From contig JANQPV010000014.1 of the NCBI GenBank assembly GCA_028285305.1, positions 1 to 64,000 of the forward strand: a stretch of 64,000 nucleotides of DNA, given 5' to 3'. The notes beneath the pieces are model-generated. The model made no database searches and was not told the DNA's origin. It worked only from the letters and a program-made list of their open reading frames with translations. Position 1 is the stretch's first letter. Every line of letters begins with the position of its first letter. Below, one piece after another: positions 40,828-49,826 of the stretch. This DNA comes from Alphaproteobacteria bacterium (lineage in GTDB: Bacteria > Pseudomonadota > Alphaproteobacteria > SMXP01). The translations under genes were made by a program, and so were the position numbers.

Positions 40828-41646
40828 TCAATCAAACAGATCAGGCGCCTCTGCGACGATCGTGGAGAACAGCGGTTGAAAACTGAACCAACCCGCGATA
40901 TTTCCGCCGACTTGTGTATGGGTGAGCGCCGCGACCTCCGGGCTGATCAACTGGGGGGTTCCAGCAGCTTCGGCCATGAGCTGTGCTTGGCACGTGCGTT
41001 CCATCGTGATGTACCACCAGGCCGCTTCCTCGACACAGGTGCCGACCGTCAACAATCCATGATTCTGTAGAATGGCCGCTTTCTTATCTCCAAGAGCTTC
41101 TGAGATTCTGTCCCCTTCCGAGGTATCCAGCACCACGCCTGTATAATCATTGAAAAGAACGTGGTCGTCATAGAACGCGCAGGCGTCTTGCGTGAGCGGA
41201 TCCAGTAATCGTCCGAGAGCGGACCAAGCTTTGCCGTAGAGTGAATGGGTATGCGCTGCGGCAGTCACATGCGGCAAGTTCTTGTGAATGCGTGAGTGAA
41301 TGGCGAAGGCCGCAGCATTCAACAGTCCCTCGCCTTCGACGATATCGCCGTCATGATTCACGAGAATCAAATCAGACACGCGCATCTGCTTAAAGGAGCG
41401 TCCAAAAGGATTGACCCAAAAATGGTCGGTTTGCTCCGGGTCACGAACCGTGACATGACCGGCAACCCCTTCATCGAAGCCAAATTTGCCGAAAAGACGG
41501 AACGTGGCGGCCAGTTTCTGCTTTCGATCCAATCGCTCGGCTTCGACGCTGTCAAAGACCGGCGGATAAACGAGATCCCCTGTTAACTTTTCTACTCCAC
41601 CGTTTTGAGCGGTTCTGGCGGCATCAATGGCAGCAACTTCGGCCAT
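40828..41646 (-). CDS. Class II aldolase/adducin family protein
   Basis: A 272-residue protein with the class II aldolase fold. Zinc-ligand histidines are His132 and His134 in AAAHTHSLYG and His196 in LQNHGLLTVG. VNPFGRSFKQMRVSDLILVN is the phosphate/carboxylate-binding side. The first 35 residues are an extension. The family includes fuculose-phosphate aldolase but also many uncharacterised, non-sugar members; this adducin-like branch commonly sits in catabolic clusters. It lies 251 bases after the acyl-CoA synthetase gene, a gap in which I see no gene or clear signal, so it may have its own promoter. Confidence 0.85.
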   Translation of the reverse strand: MAEVAAIDAARTAQNGGVEKLTGDLVYPPVFDSVEAERLDRKQKLAATFRLFGKFGFDEGVAGHVTVRDPEQTDHFWVNPFGRSFKQMRVSDLILVNHDGDIVEGEGLLNAAAFAIHSRIHKNLPHVTAAAHTHSLYGKAWSALGRLLDPLTQDACAFYDDHVLFNDYTGVVLDTSEGDRISEALGDKKAAILQNHGLLTVGTCVEEAAWWYITMERTCQAQLMAEAAGTPQLISPEVAALTHTQVGGNIAGWFSFQPLFSTIVAEAPDLFD

Positions 41647-41897
41647 GGCTGATTTCTCCCATTTTTTTAAATCGTCTCGAGAATATTACTCCACTTTTTG
41701 GAAACGGCATAGGCCCTGAAAATCCGCGATATTGCAGTTACCTTGGCGCGATTGCGCTCATCCCAAGCGCGTGGAATTCAGGAAATCCGCGAACTGGTTC
41801 AATCGGGTGCGTGAAAGCCTTGCGTTCTCCATATCCGAACACATGATCGGCCCCGCATACCCCCAATACAACTGATTTATTCACTCATTTCGATGAG

Positions 41898-43466
41898 CTA
41901 CAAAATTCCACTTTTGTGATCGGACCAGTATTTGTCTTTGAGCAGACGTTTATAAAGTTTTCCGGTGGGCAGGCGCGGGAGCTCAGCTTCGAAGTCGACA
42001 GAGCTGGGGCATTTCTGGCGGGAGAGGTTCTCAGCGCAATAGGCCATGAGCTCTTCAGCCAGTTCGTCGCTTGCCTCAATGCCTTCTAAGGGTTGCACGA
42101 CGGCTTTGACTTCTTCCCCCAGATCCACGTTGGGCACACCAAAGACGGCGGCATCGGCAACTTTAGGATGGGTGATCAGAAGGTCTTCTGTCTCTTGAGG
42201 ATAGATGTTGACCCCACCCGAAATGATCATGAAGGTGGAGCGATCGGTCAGATAGAGGTAGCCGTCCTTCACGTAGCCGACATCACCCACAGTGCTCATG
42301 GCGCCGTCGGGGGACGTGGATTCTTTGGTCTTCTCCGTGTCGTTGAAGTAGGAAAATTCGCTGGCGCGTTTGAACCAGAGCTCCCCCGGCTCGCCTTCCG
42401 GCGAGGGATTACCGTCTTCGTCCAGGACATGCAGTTCGCCCACTAGAATCTTACCGACACTGCCTTTGTTGGCCAGCCATTCGTGGCTGTCGAGGGCCGA
42501 GAAGCCTAGACCTTCGGTGGCGCCGTAATACTCGAAGATAATGGGTCCCCACCACTCGATCATCTGCTCCTTGATCTTTACCGGGCAGGGAGCAGCCGCG
42601 TGGATCGCAATTTCGAGAGACGACACATCCGCTTTGGCCCGAATGTCTTCCGGAAGCTTCAGCATACGGTTAAACATGGTCGGTACGAGCTGACTGTGGG
42701 TGACTTTATACTTTGAAATGAGGTTGAGATATTCCTCCGGGTCGAAACGTTCCATAATGATGGCGGTCCCACCCATGCGAATGGTCAAACCGTTCGCGCC
42801 TTGCGGCGCCGAATGGTATAGCGGCGCGGGCGACAGATAGATCATATCTTCGCGGTACTGCCACAAACCAATTAGAAAATCGAAGAGCGGCAGGTTTTCC
42901 TCCGGCTTATTATCCGGCAACGGACGCAGGATCCCTTTGGGCCGGCCGGTGGTGCCTGAAGAGTAGAGCATTGAGGTTCCAAGGGCCTCATCGGCGATAG
43001 GCGTCGTGGGGAATTCAGCAACGGCGTCTTCGAAGAGCTGGAAGTCGGGACCGCTCCCGCTTGATGGCAGGTCGGTGCTCGAAGCGCCGACAACCAGACA
43101 CAGTGAAATGCCTGGGCTGTCAGCCAGGGCCTCTTGGGCGACTTCGAGTTTTTCTCGTGACACAATGAGAATCTTCGATTCGCTGTTGTTGAGGATGTAG
43201 GCGAGCTCATCTCCTTTAAGATAGTGATTAATGCACGTGTAATAGAGGCCTGACCGTTCACCGGCACCGCAGCATTCGAGATACCGGTTATTGTTCTCCA
43301 TAAAGATGGAATAGTGATCCAATCGATTGAGGCCGTGATGGCGCAGAAGATGGGCGAGCTGGTTTGTGCGGGCTTCGTACTCTCGATACGTGACCGCCTC
43401 GCCGGTGCTCGCCATGATGAAGGCAGGCCGGTCCGGATTCAGCTCGGCGTATTTTCCTGGATACAT
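41898..43466 (-). CDS. AMP-forming acyl-CoA synthetase
   Basis: A 522-residue ANL-superfamily enzyme activating a carboxylic acid to its CoA thioester through an acyl-adenylate. The P-loop YSSGTTGRPKG is at about 168-178, the adenylate motif YYGATEG at about 318-324, and the hinge GDVGYVKDGYLYLTDR follows. The catalytic Lys is in LPTGKLYKR close to the C-terminus. GAGGGAAC precedes the ATG. It lies 96 bases downstream of the haloalkane dehalogenase gene and is probably co-transcribed. It may activate acids that arise by oxidation of dehalogenated alcohols; this link is inference. The substrate size class is not evident. Confidence 0.92.
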   Translation of the reverse strand: MYPGKYAELNPDRPAFIMASTGEAVTYREYEARTNQLAHLLRHHGLNRLDHYSIFMENNNRYLECCGAGERSGLYYTCINHYLKGDELAYILNNSESKILIVSREKLEVAQEALADSPGISLCLVVGASSTDLPSSGSGPDFQLFEDAVAEFPTTPIADEALGTSMLYSSGTTGRPKGILRPLPDNKPEENLPLFDFLIGLWQYREDMIYLSPAPLYHSAPQGANGLTIRMGGTAIIMERFDPEEYLNLISKYKVTHSQLVPTMFNRMLKLPEDIRAKADVSSLEIAIHAAAPCPVKIKEQMIEWWGPIIFEYYGATEGLGFSALDSHEWLANKGSVGKILVGELHVLDEDGNPSPEGEPGELWFKRASEFSYFNDTEKTKESTSPDGAMSTVGDVGYVKDGYLYLTDRSTFMIISGGVNIYPQETEDLLITHPKVADAAVFGVPNVDLGEEVKAVVQPLEGIEASDELAEELMAYCAENLSRQKCPSSVDFEAELPRLPTGKLYKRLLKDKYWSDHKSGIL

Positions 43467-43562
43467 GGCGGTTCCCTCTGTGTTATGTCGTTGTTCTCTC
43501 CTCTATAGCGATTGCGTCATTTTCAGGCGAGTCTTCTTGAGCGTCTTTTGATAGTGAACGCC

Positions 43563-44450
43563 CTATAGCTTTTCGTACCAGGCGCGGACGGCCTCGCCGA
43601 TTTCGTCCGGCGAATCTTCCTGGATGAAGTGGGCGCCTTTTACGGTGACTTCGGTGATGTTGGGCCAAGACCGTACCAGGTCGCGCACAGGGCCTTGGAT
43701 AAGGGCGCCAGGTTCGGCGTTGACAAAAAGCTTTGGGACGCCCGATTGGGCGAGCCAGGCACTGTAGTCCGTCACGATTTGAACGACGTCTGCGGGTTCG
43801 CCGGCGATGGGGATCTGTCTCGGCCAAGTAAGTGTCGGCCGTCTTCCTTCGCCCGGTTCGGCAAAGGGGCGGCGATATTCGTTCATTTCGGTGTCTGTCA
43901 GTTTACGCAGGATGGACCCGGGTAACACGCCTTCCACAAAGATGTTCTGTTCCAGGACCATCTCTTCTCCGGCCGGAGAACGAAACGCTTGAAAGGTTTC
44001 TCTAGCGCCCTCCGGAAAACCATCCCAAGAGGGGACCGGGGCAACAATTGCTTCCATAAAGGCGATGCCTTTGACCGCATCCGGGTTCTGATGGGCCCAA
44101 TGAAATCCGAGGCCGGAGCCCCAGTCGTGAATAACGAGCGTGACGTTCTCTTTGATCCCGAGCTCTTCGAACAGGGCAAAGAGGTACTTGCGGTGCTCAA
44201 CGTAGGTGTAGCGATCTGGGCCACTGTTTTCGAGTTTCTCCGAGTCTCCCATGCCGATGAGGTCGGGCGCAATTAAGCGTCCCTTACCCTCAAGGTGGGG
44301 CATGATGTTGCGCCAGAGAAACGACGATGTCGGATTCCCATGGAGAAAAACGATGGGATCGCCTGATCCTTCCTCCACATAGGCCATTTTCTTTCCGTGG
44401 ATGGATGCGAACTTTTTCTCATAACGTAGTTTTTCGCTGGATGCAGTCAT
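43563..44450 (-). CDS. Haloalkane dehalogenase, DhaA/LinB-like (HLD-II)
   Basis: A 295-residue alpha/beta hydrolase that hydrolyses carbon-halogen bonds to alcohols. The complete HLD-II catalytic pentad is visible: nucleophile Asp109 and halide-binding Trp110 in [13 protein letters not shown], halide-binding Asn39 in LHGNPTSS, acid Glu133 in FMEAI, and His274 in KGAHFIQED. Long stretches such as [13 protein letters not shown] and IAGEPADVV match DhaA style throughout. The ATG at 44450 has AGGAG nine bases ahead; an earlier codon would add 12 residues. It is divergent from a TetR gene across an 88-base region with palindromic operators. The natural halogenated substrate is unknown. Confidence 0.93.
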   Translation of the reverse strand: MTASSEKLRYEKKFASIHGKKMAYVEEGSGDPIVFLHGNPTSSFLWRNIMPHLEGKGRLIAPDLIGMGDSEKLENSGPDRYTYVEHRKYLFALFEELGIKENVTLVIHDWGSGLGFHWAHQNPDAVKGIAFMEAIVAPVPSWDGFPEGARETFQAFRSPAGEEMVLEQNIFVEGVLPGSILRKLTDTEMNEYRRPFAEPGEGRRPTLTWPRQIPIAGEPADVVQIVTDYSAWLAQSGVPKLFVNAEPGALIQGPVRDLVRSWPNITEVTVKGAHFIQEDSPDEIGEAVRAWYEKL

Positions 44451-44477
44451 GGGGAGGCTCCTCGGTTCAATTGATTT

Positions 44478-44532
44478 TTGGAACAATTAGTCCAATATTT
44501 CTCTTGTACTGGAACGTTCATTCCATTACAAG
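44478..44532. promoter_or_regulatory. Two palindromic operators between the dehalogenase and TetR genes
   Basis: The stronger site (44503-44532) has outer arms CTTGTA and TACAAG and inner arms TGGA and TCCA around eight bases, with one mismatched pair. The second (44478-44495) is TTGGA, eight bases, TCCAA. Both share the TGGA-N8-TCCA core, and their centres are 31 bases apart, about three helical turns. They lie between the divergent start codons, as expected for TetR control of both genes. Confidence 0.65.
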
Positions 44533-44538
44533 GGAAAT

Positions 44539-45156
44539 ATGCCGAGACCCAGATCCCCATCCCGAGATGCCCTTGTCGAAAACGCCATGCGTCAGTTCTG
44601 GAAGTACGGATATGAGGCAACATCCGTGGATGACCTTGTGCAGAGCACGGGTGTTGGACGCGGTGCGCTGTATACGGAGTTTGGCGGTAAACGAGACCTC
44701 TTTTTGGCCTGCCTTGAACACTATCAGGATGCAGCGGTGACGCCTGGATTTGAACAAGTAGAAGCAGACGGGGCAGGATTGGAGGCCATCCAAGAGTTTC
44801 TGGATGTTCGAATGGCGACGTTCAGATCGATGGACCTTCCCGGTGCAGGCTGCCTTGTGGGCAACACGCTGACAGAGCTTGCGGCTCTGGACCCCGAGAT
44901 TTCGCGCGCGGTCCGCAGCCACTATGACCGGCTCACGGACGGTTTTGCGAATGCGCTGTCGAATGAAATGGGACTGAAGAAGCATCACAAGCAGGTTCGA
45001 GAACTCGCCGCCTTTATTGCCTACTCGGCTCAAGGATTGTGGGCCTTTTCGCGCTGCGCCCAATCTGTACGAGAGGTGCAAGAAAGAGCGGACACTTTGA
45101 TGGAGGTGATCAAGCTCAAGGTCGAGGCTTGGGGCCGCGCCAAACGCAGTGTGTAG
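44539..45156 (+). CDS. TetR family regulator divergent from the haloalkane dehalogenase
   Basis: A 205-residue TetR protein. Helix-turn-helix at about 10-55 (TSVDDLVQSTGVGRGALYTE, then FGGKRDLF). The C-terminal part GAGCLVGNTLTELAALDPEI is typical of the TetR_C_16-like group that resembles AcuR/YxaF-type regulators. It starts six bases after the 30-base palindrome and so probably represses itself and the dehalogenase gene. A small membrane-protein gene follows after 51 bases. Confidence 0.9.
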   Translation: MPRPRSPSRDALVENAMRQFWKYGYEATSVDDLVQSTGVGRGALYTEFGGKRDLFLACLEHYQDAAVTPGFEQVEADGAGLEAIQEFLDVRMATFRSMDLPGAGCLVGNTLTELAALDPEISRAVRSHYDRLTDGFANALSNEMGLKKHHKQVRELAAFIAYSAQGLWAFSRCAQSVREVQERADTLMEVIKLKVEAWGRAKRSV

Positions 45157-45207
45157 GGATTACTCCCTTGGGGAGCGCTCTGGCGAATAGCGAAGGAGAC
45201 ACGAGAC

Positions 45208-45651
45208 ATGGTTCATGAAGCGACGGTGACGCCTGTTAAGAGCAACCCGTTTCTGAGAGCTTTTTTCGCCAATGCGATTTGGGTCAATGTATCGGGTTTG
45301 CCGCGCTACTTCTTCGTGGTGAAGCCCATGTTGCACGGGGCGTATCCGGATAACCCCGATCTCGCCCCTGTGTCTTTTCCCATACTTGCATCTTGGGGCA
45401 TCTGGACGATCGGATTCGTGATCGCTTCGACGGGGTTCTATTGGATGTATTATGATCGTTACGGAAATACGTCTCGCACTGTCCTTCTTGCTGCTTTGTG
45501 GTTTACACTGGGAACGCTTGGATTGACCTGGTTGGGCATTGTGAATATGGGGATGGTTCCCATTTCAATCCTATTCGCGGCTCTGTCGTGGGCGTTTGTT
45601 GAGCAGATTGTCTCCGCTTACATCGTCAGTTGGGTGATGAAAAAGGATTAA
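45208..45651 (+). CDS. Unrecognised four-helix membrane protein, 147 residues
   Basis: I do not recognise this family. The ATG at 45208 has AAGGAG ten bases upstream. The protein has a polar start and four hydrophobic segments at about 15-35, 55-80, 90-110 and 115-140. Aromatic residues cluster in the second (GFYWMYYDRYG at the helix end), and it ends in a short basic tail WVMKKD. It follows the TetR gene on the same strand and is likely on its transcript. It might assist uptake or membrane handling of a substrate of the neighbouring enzymes, which is speculation. Confidence 0.65.
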   Translation: MVHEATVTPVKSNPFLRAFFANAIWVNVSGLPRYFFVVKPMLHGAYPDNPDLAPVSFPILASWGIWTIGFVIASTGFYWMYYDRYGNTSRTVLLAALWFTLGTLGLTWLGIVNMGMVPISILFAALSWAFVEQIVSAYIVSWVMKKD

Positions 45652-45681
45652 TTCGGGGAGCATGGTTCGCACCTCAATTTT

Positions 45682-47625
45682 CTATTCGTTTCCGAGTACG
45701 AAGTCCTCCGGATTCGGCTCCCTGGTGCGTTCCCAATAGTCCACCAGCTTGAACGGCCAGTTTTGAGTGACGCGGCCTTGACTGTTCTTGTACCAACTGT
45801 CGAGGCCCCTTTGACCCCATGCCATTTTGGCGTTGCCTGCGTCCACTTCCGCAATGAAATCAGTACACACGTCCGATTTGCATTCCATCTCGCGGTGTCT
45901 CCCTTCGAGCATGAGTTTCAAGCAACCGGTGATGTAGCGCATCTCGCATTCGGAAAAGAAAATGATGCTTCCGTTCACGACAATGTTCGTGTTGGGCCCA
46001 TACAACAAAAAGAGATTGGGGAAATTCGGCACCGTGATGCCGAGATAGGCATGAAGATCATCCTCGCCTTTTGTGTACAGAGCAGCTCCGTTTCGCCCGG
46101 TAACGTTTATTGAAGACAAGAATCTACTGGCATGGAAGCCCGTGCCGTAAATGATGACATCAACTTCTATGTCATTCCCGTTCTCCAATTTGACTCCCGT
46201 TGATGTGATCTCCGCCACACTGTCTGTGATGAGATGAACGTTGTCCCTTTTTAGCGCACCGATCCAGAGGCCGTTATCACGCAGCATGCGTTTACCTGCG
46301 GGCGGATAGTCCGGCACCACCTTATCTGCCAAGTCAGGATCATCTGGCGCTTGACCGCGAATGTACTCCGTCAAGAGCAGGCGTAGTTCCTCGCTCGCCT
46401 CGCCGATGGACAGGGGAGAGCCTTGCCAATTGTCGTCGGCCGTGGCGGCGGGCAAAACGCCGTCGGTCATGGTCCAAAAGAGCCAGAAGCGGTACCATTT
46501 GGCGTAGTAGGGTACATGGTTGAGCAGCCACTTCATACCGTCCGGCACTTCGTGGTGATAATTCTCCGCCGGTCCCAGCCACGGCGCGGAGCGCTGGAAG
46601 ACATGCATCTCGGCGACGTCACCGGCGATTTCGGGCACGAATTGGAAGGCGCTGGCGCCGGTCCCAATCACCGCGACCCGTTTTCCTGCGAGATCGACGC
46701 CGTGATCCCATTTTGCGGAATGAAAACTTGGGCCAGAAAATTTGTCTTGCCCCGGAATGTCGGGAAATTTGGGCTGATTGAGTTGTCCGACGGCCGTTAT
46801 GACTGCGGAGGCACTCACGCTCTCGTTCGCCCCGCCCTGCGTTTCGATTTGAAGTGTCCAGGTTCCGTCCTGATCATTGTACGTCATTTCATTGACATGC
46901 GTGTTGAAGCGTATGTGATCCTTGAGCCCATATTCCTCCGCACATCGTTGGAAATAGTGCAGGAGTGTCTCTTGGGTGGAGTAGTGGTGGGGCCAGTCGT
47001 GGAACGGATCGAACGAATAGGAATACATGTGATTGGGCGTATCGACACGGCATCCGGGATAGACGTTTTCGAACCAGGTGCCGCCGACATCTTCGTTCTT
47101 TTCGAAGATGTCAAAAGGGATGCCGGCCTGTTTTAGGCGAATTCCGGCGAGGAGCCCCGACATGCCGGCGCCGATGATCGCGACGCTGAAGTTTATTTCT
47201 TTGATCGTTGTGGGGTCGGCTTTCCAATTTGTTTGTTTGTGGTCTTTGTTGTCGAGTGCGAGTTCTTCGAGCAAGAAGGGAACATAATGCTCCGGCACTT
47301 CATCGCCGGCCACATAGCTCATCATTTCAACGATTTGCTCTGCGGTGAAGTCGCTTCGCGGAGTTACGCCCTTGTCGCGCACATCAATCAAGGCGCTGAG
47401 AGTCTTGTCTCTGATCTGTTGTTGATAATTCTCTGAGAGTTCCCCTTGGCCATCGCCCCAAAAGTCGTACGTCGGAGTTTCGCCGGCCCGCAAATGGCTC
47501 ATATCGCCGGTTAGGTGAACAAGGGTGACCGCAAGAGAGGGGATATGCGCTTCTCCGAGCTTTTCGCGAATGAGCGCATCGTCTTTCGGAAGCGCGCCGG
47601 ACGTGCTTGGGCGTGGTTCGTTCAT
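45682..47625 (-). CDS. Long Baeyer-Villiger-type flavin monooxygenase (HAPMO-like architecture)
   Basis: A 647-residue class B flavin monooxygenase. Unlike the 539-residue enzyme at 13882, it carries an extra helical N-terminal domain of about 140 residues, an arrangement known from 4-hydroxyacetophenone monooxygenase. The FAD motif GAGMSG is at 152-157, the fingerprint FSGPSFHSAKWD at 296-307 (F-x-G-x3-H-x3-W-D), and the NADPH motif GTGASA follows. All core features for oxygen insertion next to a ketone are present. It lies 56 bases downstream of a TetR gene on the same strand and is probably co-transcribed with it. Substrate unknown. Confidence 0.9.
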   Translation of the reverse strand: MNEPRPSTSGALPKDDALIREKLGEAHIPSLAVTLVHLTGDMSHLRAGETPTYDFWGDGQGELSENYQQQIRDKTLSALIDVRDKGVTPRSDFTAEQIVEMMSYVAGDEVPEHYVPFLLEELALDNKDHKQTNWKADPTTIKEINFSVAIIGAGMSGLLAGIRLKQAGIPFDIFEKNEDVGGTWFENVYPGCRVDTPNHMYSYSFDPFHDWPHHYSTQETLLHYFQRCAEEYGLKDHIRFNTHVNEMTYNDQDGTWTLQIETQGGANESVSASAVITAVGQLNQPKFPDIPGQDKFSGPSFHSAKWDHGVDLAGKRVAVIGTGASAFQFVPEIAGDVAEMHVFQRSAPWLGPAENYHHEVPDGMKWLLNHVPYYAKWYRFWLFWTMTDGVLPAATADDNWQGSPLSIGEASEELRLLLTEYIRGQAPDDPDLADKVVPDYPPAGKRMLRDNGLWIGALKRDNVHLITDSVAEITSTGVKLENGNDIEVDVIIYGTGFHASRFLSSINVTGRNGAALYTKGEDDLHAYLGITVPNFPNLFLLYGPNTNIVVNGSIIFFSECEMRYITGCLKLMLEGRHREMECKSDVCTDFIAEVDAGNAKMAWGQRGLDSWYKNSQGRVTQNWPFKLVDYWERTREPNPEDFVLGNE

Positions 47626-47681
47626 CAGTTCCTCCCTTTGCCACGATTAAAGCGGTTTTGCAGCGCAAAGGAAAGATATGA

Positions 47682-48245
47682 CTAGGTTGCTGCGGAGAAG
47701 CGGGCGGCGACGCTTTTGATGGGTTCGGTAGAGTTCAGGCTGCGGGCGATGATGAGCGCGCCCTCGATCGCTGCAATGAAGGCCACGGCGTTTTCACGCG
47801 CCTCGCCTGGCCCCGTTTTGGTGTCCTGATAGACGCCGGTGATCACGCCAATCCAGTCGTTCATGGCGGCTGCCCCCGCCCGCGAAATCGGTTGAGAGTG
47901 GGGCGCCATCTCCAAAAGCGTGGTCGAAATCGGGCAGCCGGATTTGAATTTTGACTGTTCCATCCAGCGGGACAGCAAGTCGGTGTAGGCTGCAATGAAA
48001 GTGGTTGCAGACGACGATTGTGCGGCCAGAGCTTTTAAAGTTTGTGTGACGACTCCTCCGGCGGATTCAACGGCTTCCGCCCCCAGTTCTTCTTTGCCGC
48101 CCGGAAAGTAGTGATAAAGAGATCCTTTAGGGGCGCCGCTCTCGCTCAGGATCTCATTCAACCCTGTCGAGGCATAACCTTTTTCTCTGAAGAGTTTGAT
48201 GGCCGTTTGCAGGATGGCCTTTCTGTGAGTGCCTGACTTGGGCAT
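47682..48245 (-). CDS. TetR family regulator, LmrA/YxaF type
   Basis: A 187-residue regulator from the ATG at 48245. The N-terminal helix-turn-helix reads STGLNEILSESGAPKGSLYH followed by YFPGGKEEL. The C-terminal domain has the LmrA/YxaF (TetR_C_36) mark SGCPISTTLLEMAP. Two operator-like sites upstream resemble those described for this group. Being first in the transcript with the long BVMO, it most likely controls its own operon. In Bacillus this group responds to flavonoids and drugs; the ligand here is unknown. Confidence 0.9.
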   Translation of the reverse strand: MPKSGTHRKAILQTAIKLFREKGYASTGLNEILSESGAPKGSLYHYFPGGKEELGAEAVESAGGVVTQTLKALAAQSSSATTFIAAYTDLLSRWMEQSKFKSGCPISTTLLEMAPHSQPISRAGAAAMNDWIGVITGVYQDTKTGPGEARENAVAFIAAIEGALIIARSLNSTEPIKSVAARFSAAT

Positions 48246-48264
48246 GGTCCTATGCTCGAGAATC

Positions 48265-48336
48265 AAACTGGTCGGTCTAACCTACGTGATTCGGGTTCTG
48301 TGGAAAAGCTGTCCGCCTCGTAGACCGGTCGGTTTA
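48265..48336. promoter_or_regulatory. Two LmrA/YxaF-like operator sites
   Basis: TAGACCGGTCGGTTTA at 48321-48336 is a near-perfect palindrome. The reverse complement of 48265-48279 (TAGACCGACCAGTTT) matches its first 15 bases at 12 positions. Both carry the TAGACCG half-site recalled for LmrA/YxaF boxes. They lie between the TetR start (48245, minus) and rsmB (48437, plus), 56 bases apart centre to centre. Confidence 0.55.
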
Positions 48337-48436
48337 GAAAGACGGTCGATATGGCCGAGATTTGGCTGCGCTCCGAAAGAGCATCGGGGCGCAAAAAGAG
48401 ATAGGCGCTTCGCGGAGTGTCCTTTAAGACAACGAC

Positions 48437-49744
48437 ATGGTGGTTGATAGGGGGATAATTTCCCGGCGAACAGGGCTTGGTTTGCTAGAGGCTGTGATCC
48501 ACAGACGACGGACGCTTGACCAGGCCATGCGTGAGAGGGCTCGTGATCTCGGCAGACTTGATTCACGGGACCAAGCATTTGTTCGTCGTTTGGTGTTGGG
48601 TACGCTTCGCCGTTTTGGTCAATCCGGCAAGGCCGCTCACGAGTTTTTGGCAAAGCCTCTGGCTTGGCCGGCGCGCCGGGCGGATCTTTTGTTGAGGTTG
48701 GGGGCGACGGAGATCCTTTACTTGGACGGCCAACCGCACGCGGCGGTGAACTCGGCCGTAGCCGTTGCGAGCGCCGATCCAAAGACCAGGCCCTACCGGA
48801 GGTTGGTCAATGCCGTTTTGCGCCGGGTCGCTGACAACAGGCAAGAGCTCTTGGATCGGAATATCCCTTTCGCAGAGAATTTGCCCGAATGGTTGCGCGA
48901 AAGTTGGACCGCTCGTTTCGGAGATGAAACTACCGAATCCATTGCTTCAGTGTTGGCCCTGCCCGCACCGCTCGATCTGACTTGTCGGGTGACGGGAGAA
49001 GAGAGCAGCGTGGCGCGCGACGTGGGCGGGACCGTTCTGCCCAATGGGACCGTGCGATGCTCACCGGGTGGTTCCGTTGAGGATTTGCCCGGCTTTCAAT
49101 CTGGGGATTGGTGGGTTCAAGACGCCGCGGCATCCTTGCCTGTTCGCCTGCTTGGCGATGTTCGAGATAAACTCGTTCTCGATCTGTGTGCGGCGCCGGG
49201 CGGTAAGTCGTTGCAACTGGCATCGGCTGGTGCTCGGCTGATCTCGGTTGATCATTCGCAGGACCGTTTGCGTCTTGTGGAAGAGAATTTTCAGCGTACG
49301 GGTTTTGACCCCCATATTGTTGCGTGTGATGCCGCTGACTTTCGTTCCCCTGAACCGGCACCTGCGATCTTGCTTGATGCGCCTTGTACCGCCACCGGCA
49401 TCTCGCGCCGCCACCCGGACATTCGATTTGTAAAAAGTGTTCGTGATGTCGCCGAAATGGCCGCCCAACAACACCTTTTGCTTAAGGCGGCTGCGGAGCA
49501 GCTGCCGCCTGGAGGTTTGCTGGTCTACTGCGTTTGCTCTTTGCAAGCCGAGGAGGGGCCTGACCAAGTCCACCACATTCTTCAGACGCGACGTGATCTC
49601 AAACATGTCCCAATCACAGCGGACGACGGCGTTTCACCAGAATTCGTAACACCAGATGGTCACTTGCAGACATTGCCTTGTCATTGGGCTGAGCTTGGGG
49701 GTCTTGACGGGTTCTTTGCAGCCCGTCTGAGAAAATCGACCTGA
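48437..49744 (+). CDS. rsmB: 16S rRNA m5C967 methyltransferase (RsmB)
   Basis: Methylates cytosine 967 of 16S rRNA. The 435-residue protein has an N-terminal NusB-like RNA-binding domain (about 10-140, with PHAAVNSAVAVA and RLVNAVLRRV). The Rossmann methyltransferase domain follows: SAM motif LDLCAAPGGKS, the DAPCTATG motif with its assisting Cys, and VYCVCSLQ carrying the nucleophile Cys. The length is as usual. It opens a run of housekeeping genes (rpe, purH) typical of alphaproteobacteria. No strong ribosome site is seen before the ATG; GTG 48440 is an alternative. Confidence 0.95.
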   Translation: MVVDRGIISRRTGLGLLEAVIHRRRTLDQAMRERARDLGRLDSRDQAFVRRLVLGTLRRFGQSGKAAHEFLAKPLAWPARRADLLLRLGATEILYLDGQPHAAVNSAVAVASADPKTRPYRRLVNAVLRRVADNRQELLDRNIPFAENLPEWLRESWTARFGDETTESIASVLALPAPLDLTCRVTGEESSVARDVGGTVLPNGTVRCSPGGSVEDLPGFQSGDWWVQDAAASLPVRLLGDVRDKLVLDLCAAPGGKSLQLASAGARLISVDHSQDRLRLVEENFQRTGFDPHIVACDAADFRSPEPAPAILLDAPCTATGISRRHPDIRFVKSVRDVAEMAAQQHLLLKAAAEQLPPGGLLVYCVCSLQAEEGPDQVHHILQTRRDLKHVPITADDGVSPEFVTPDGHLQTLPCHWAELGGLDGFFAARLRKST

Positions 49745-49826
49745 CTTCGAAATGGCGAGACGATTCTTTGTCCACACGTCCACGAAAAAGTTGCGTTAAG
49801 CAAGGCTTCGCTGTTTACTTTTCGTT

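Noticed and set aside
41647-41897. A remnant gene or operator between the aldolase and acyl-CoA synthetase genes
   Set aside because: No frame, palindrome or repeat stood out; only AT-rich patches compatible with a promoter.
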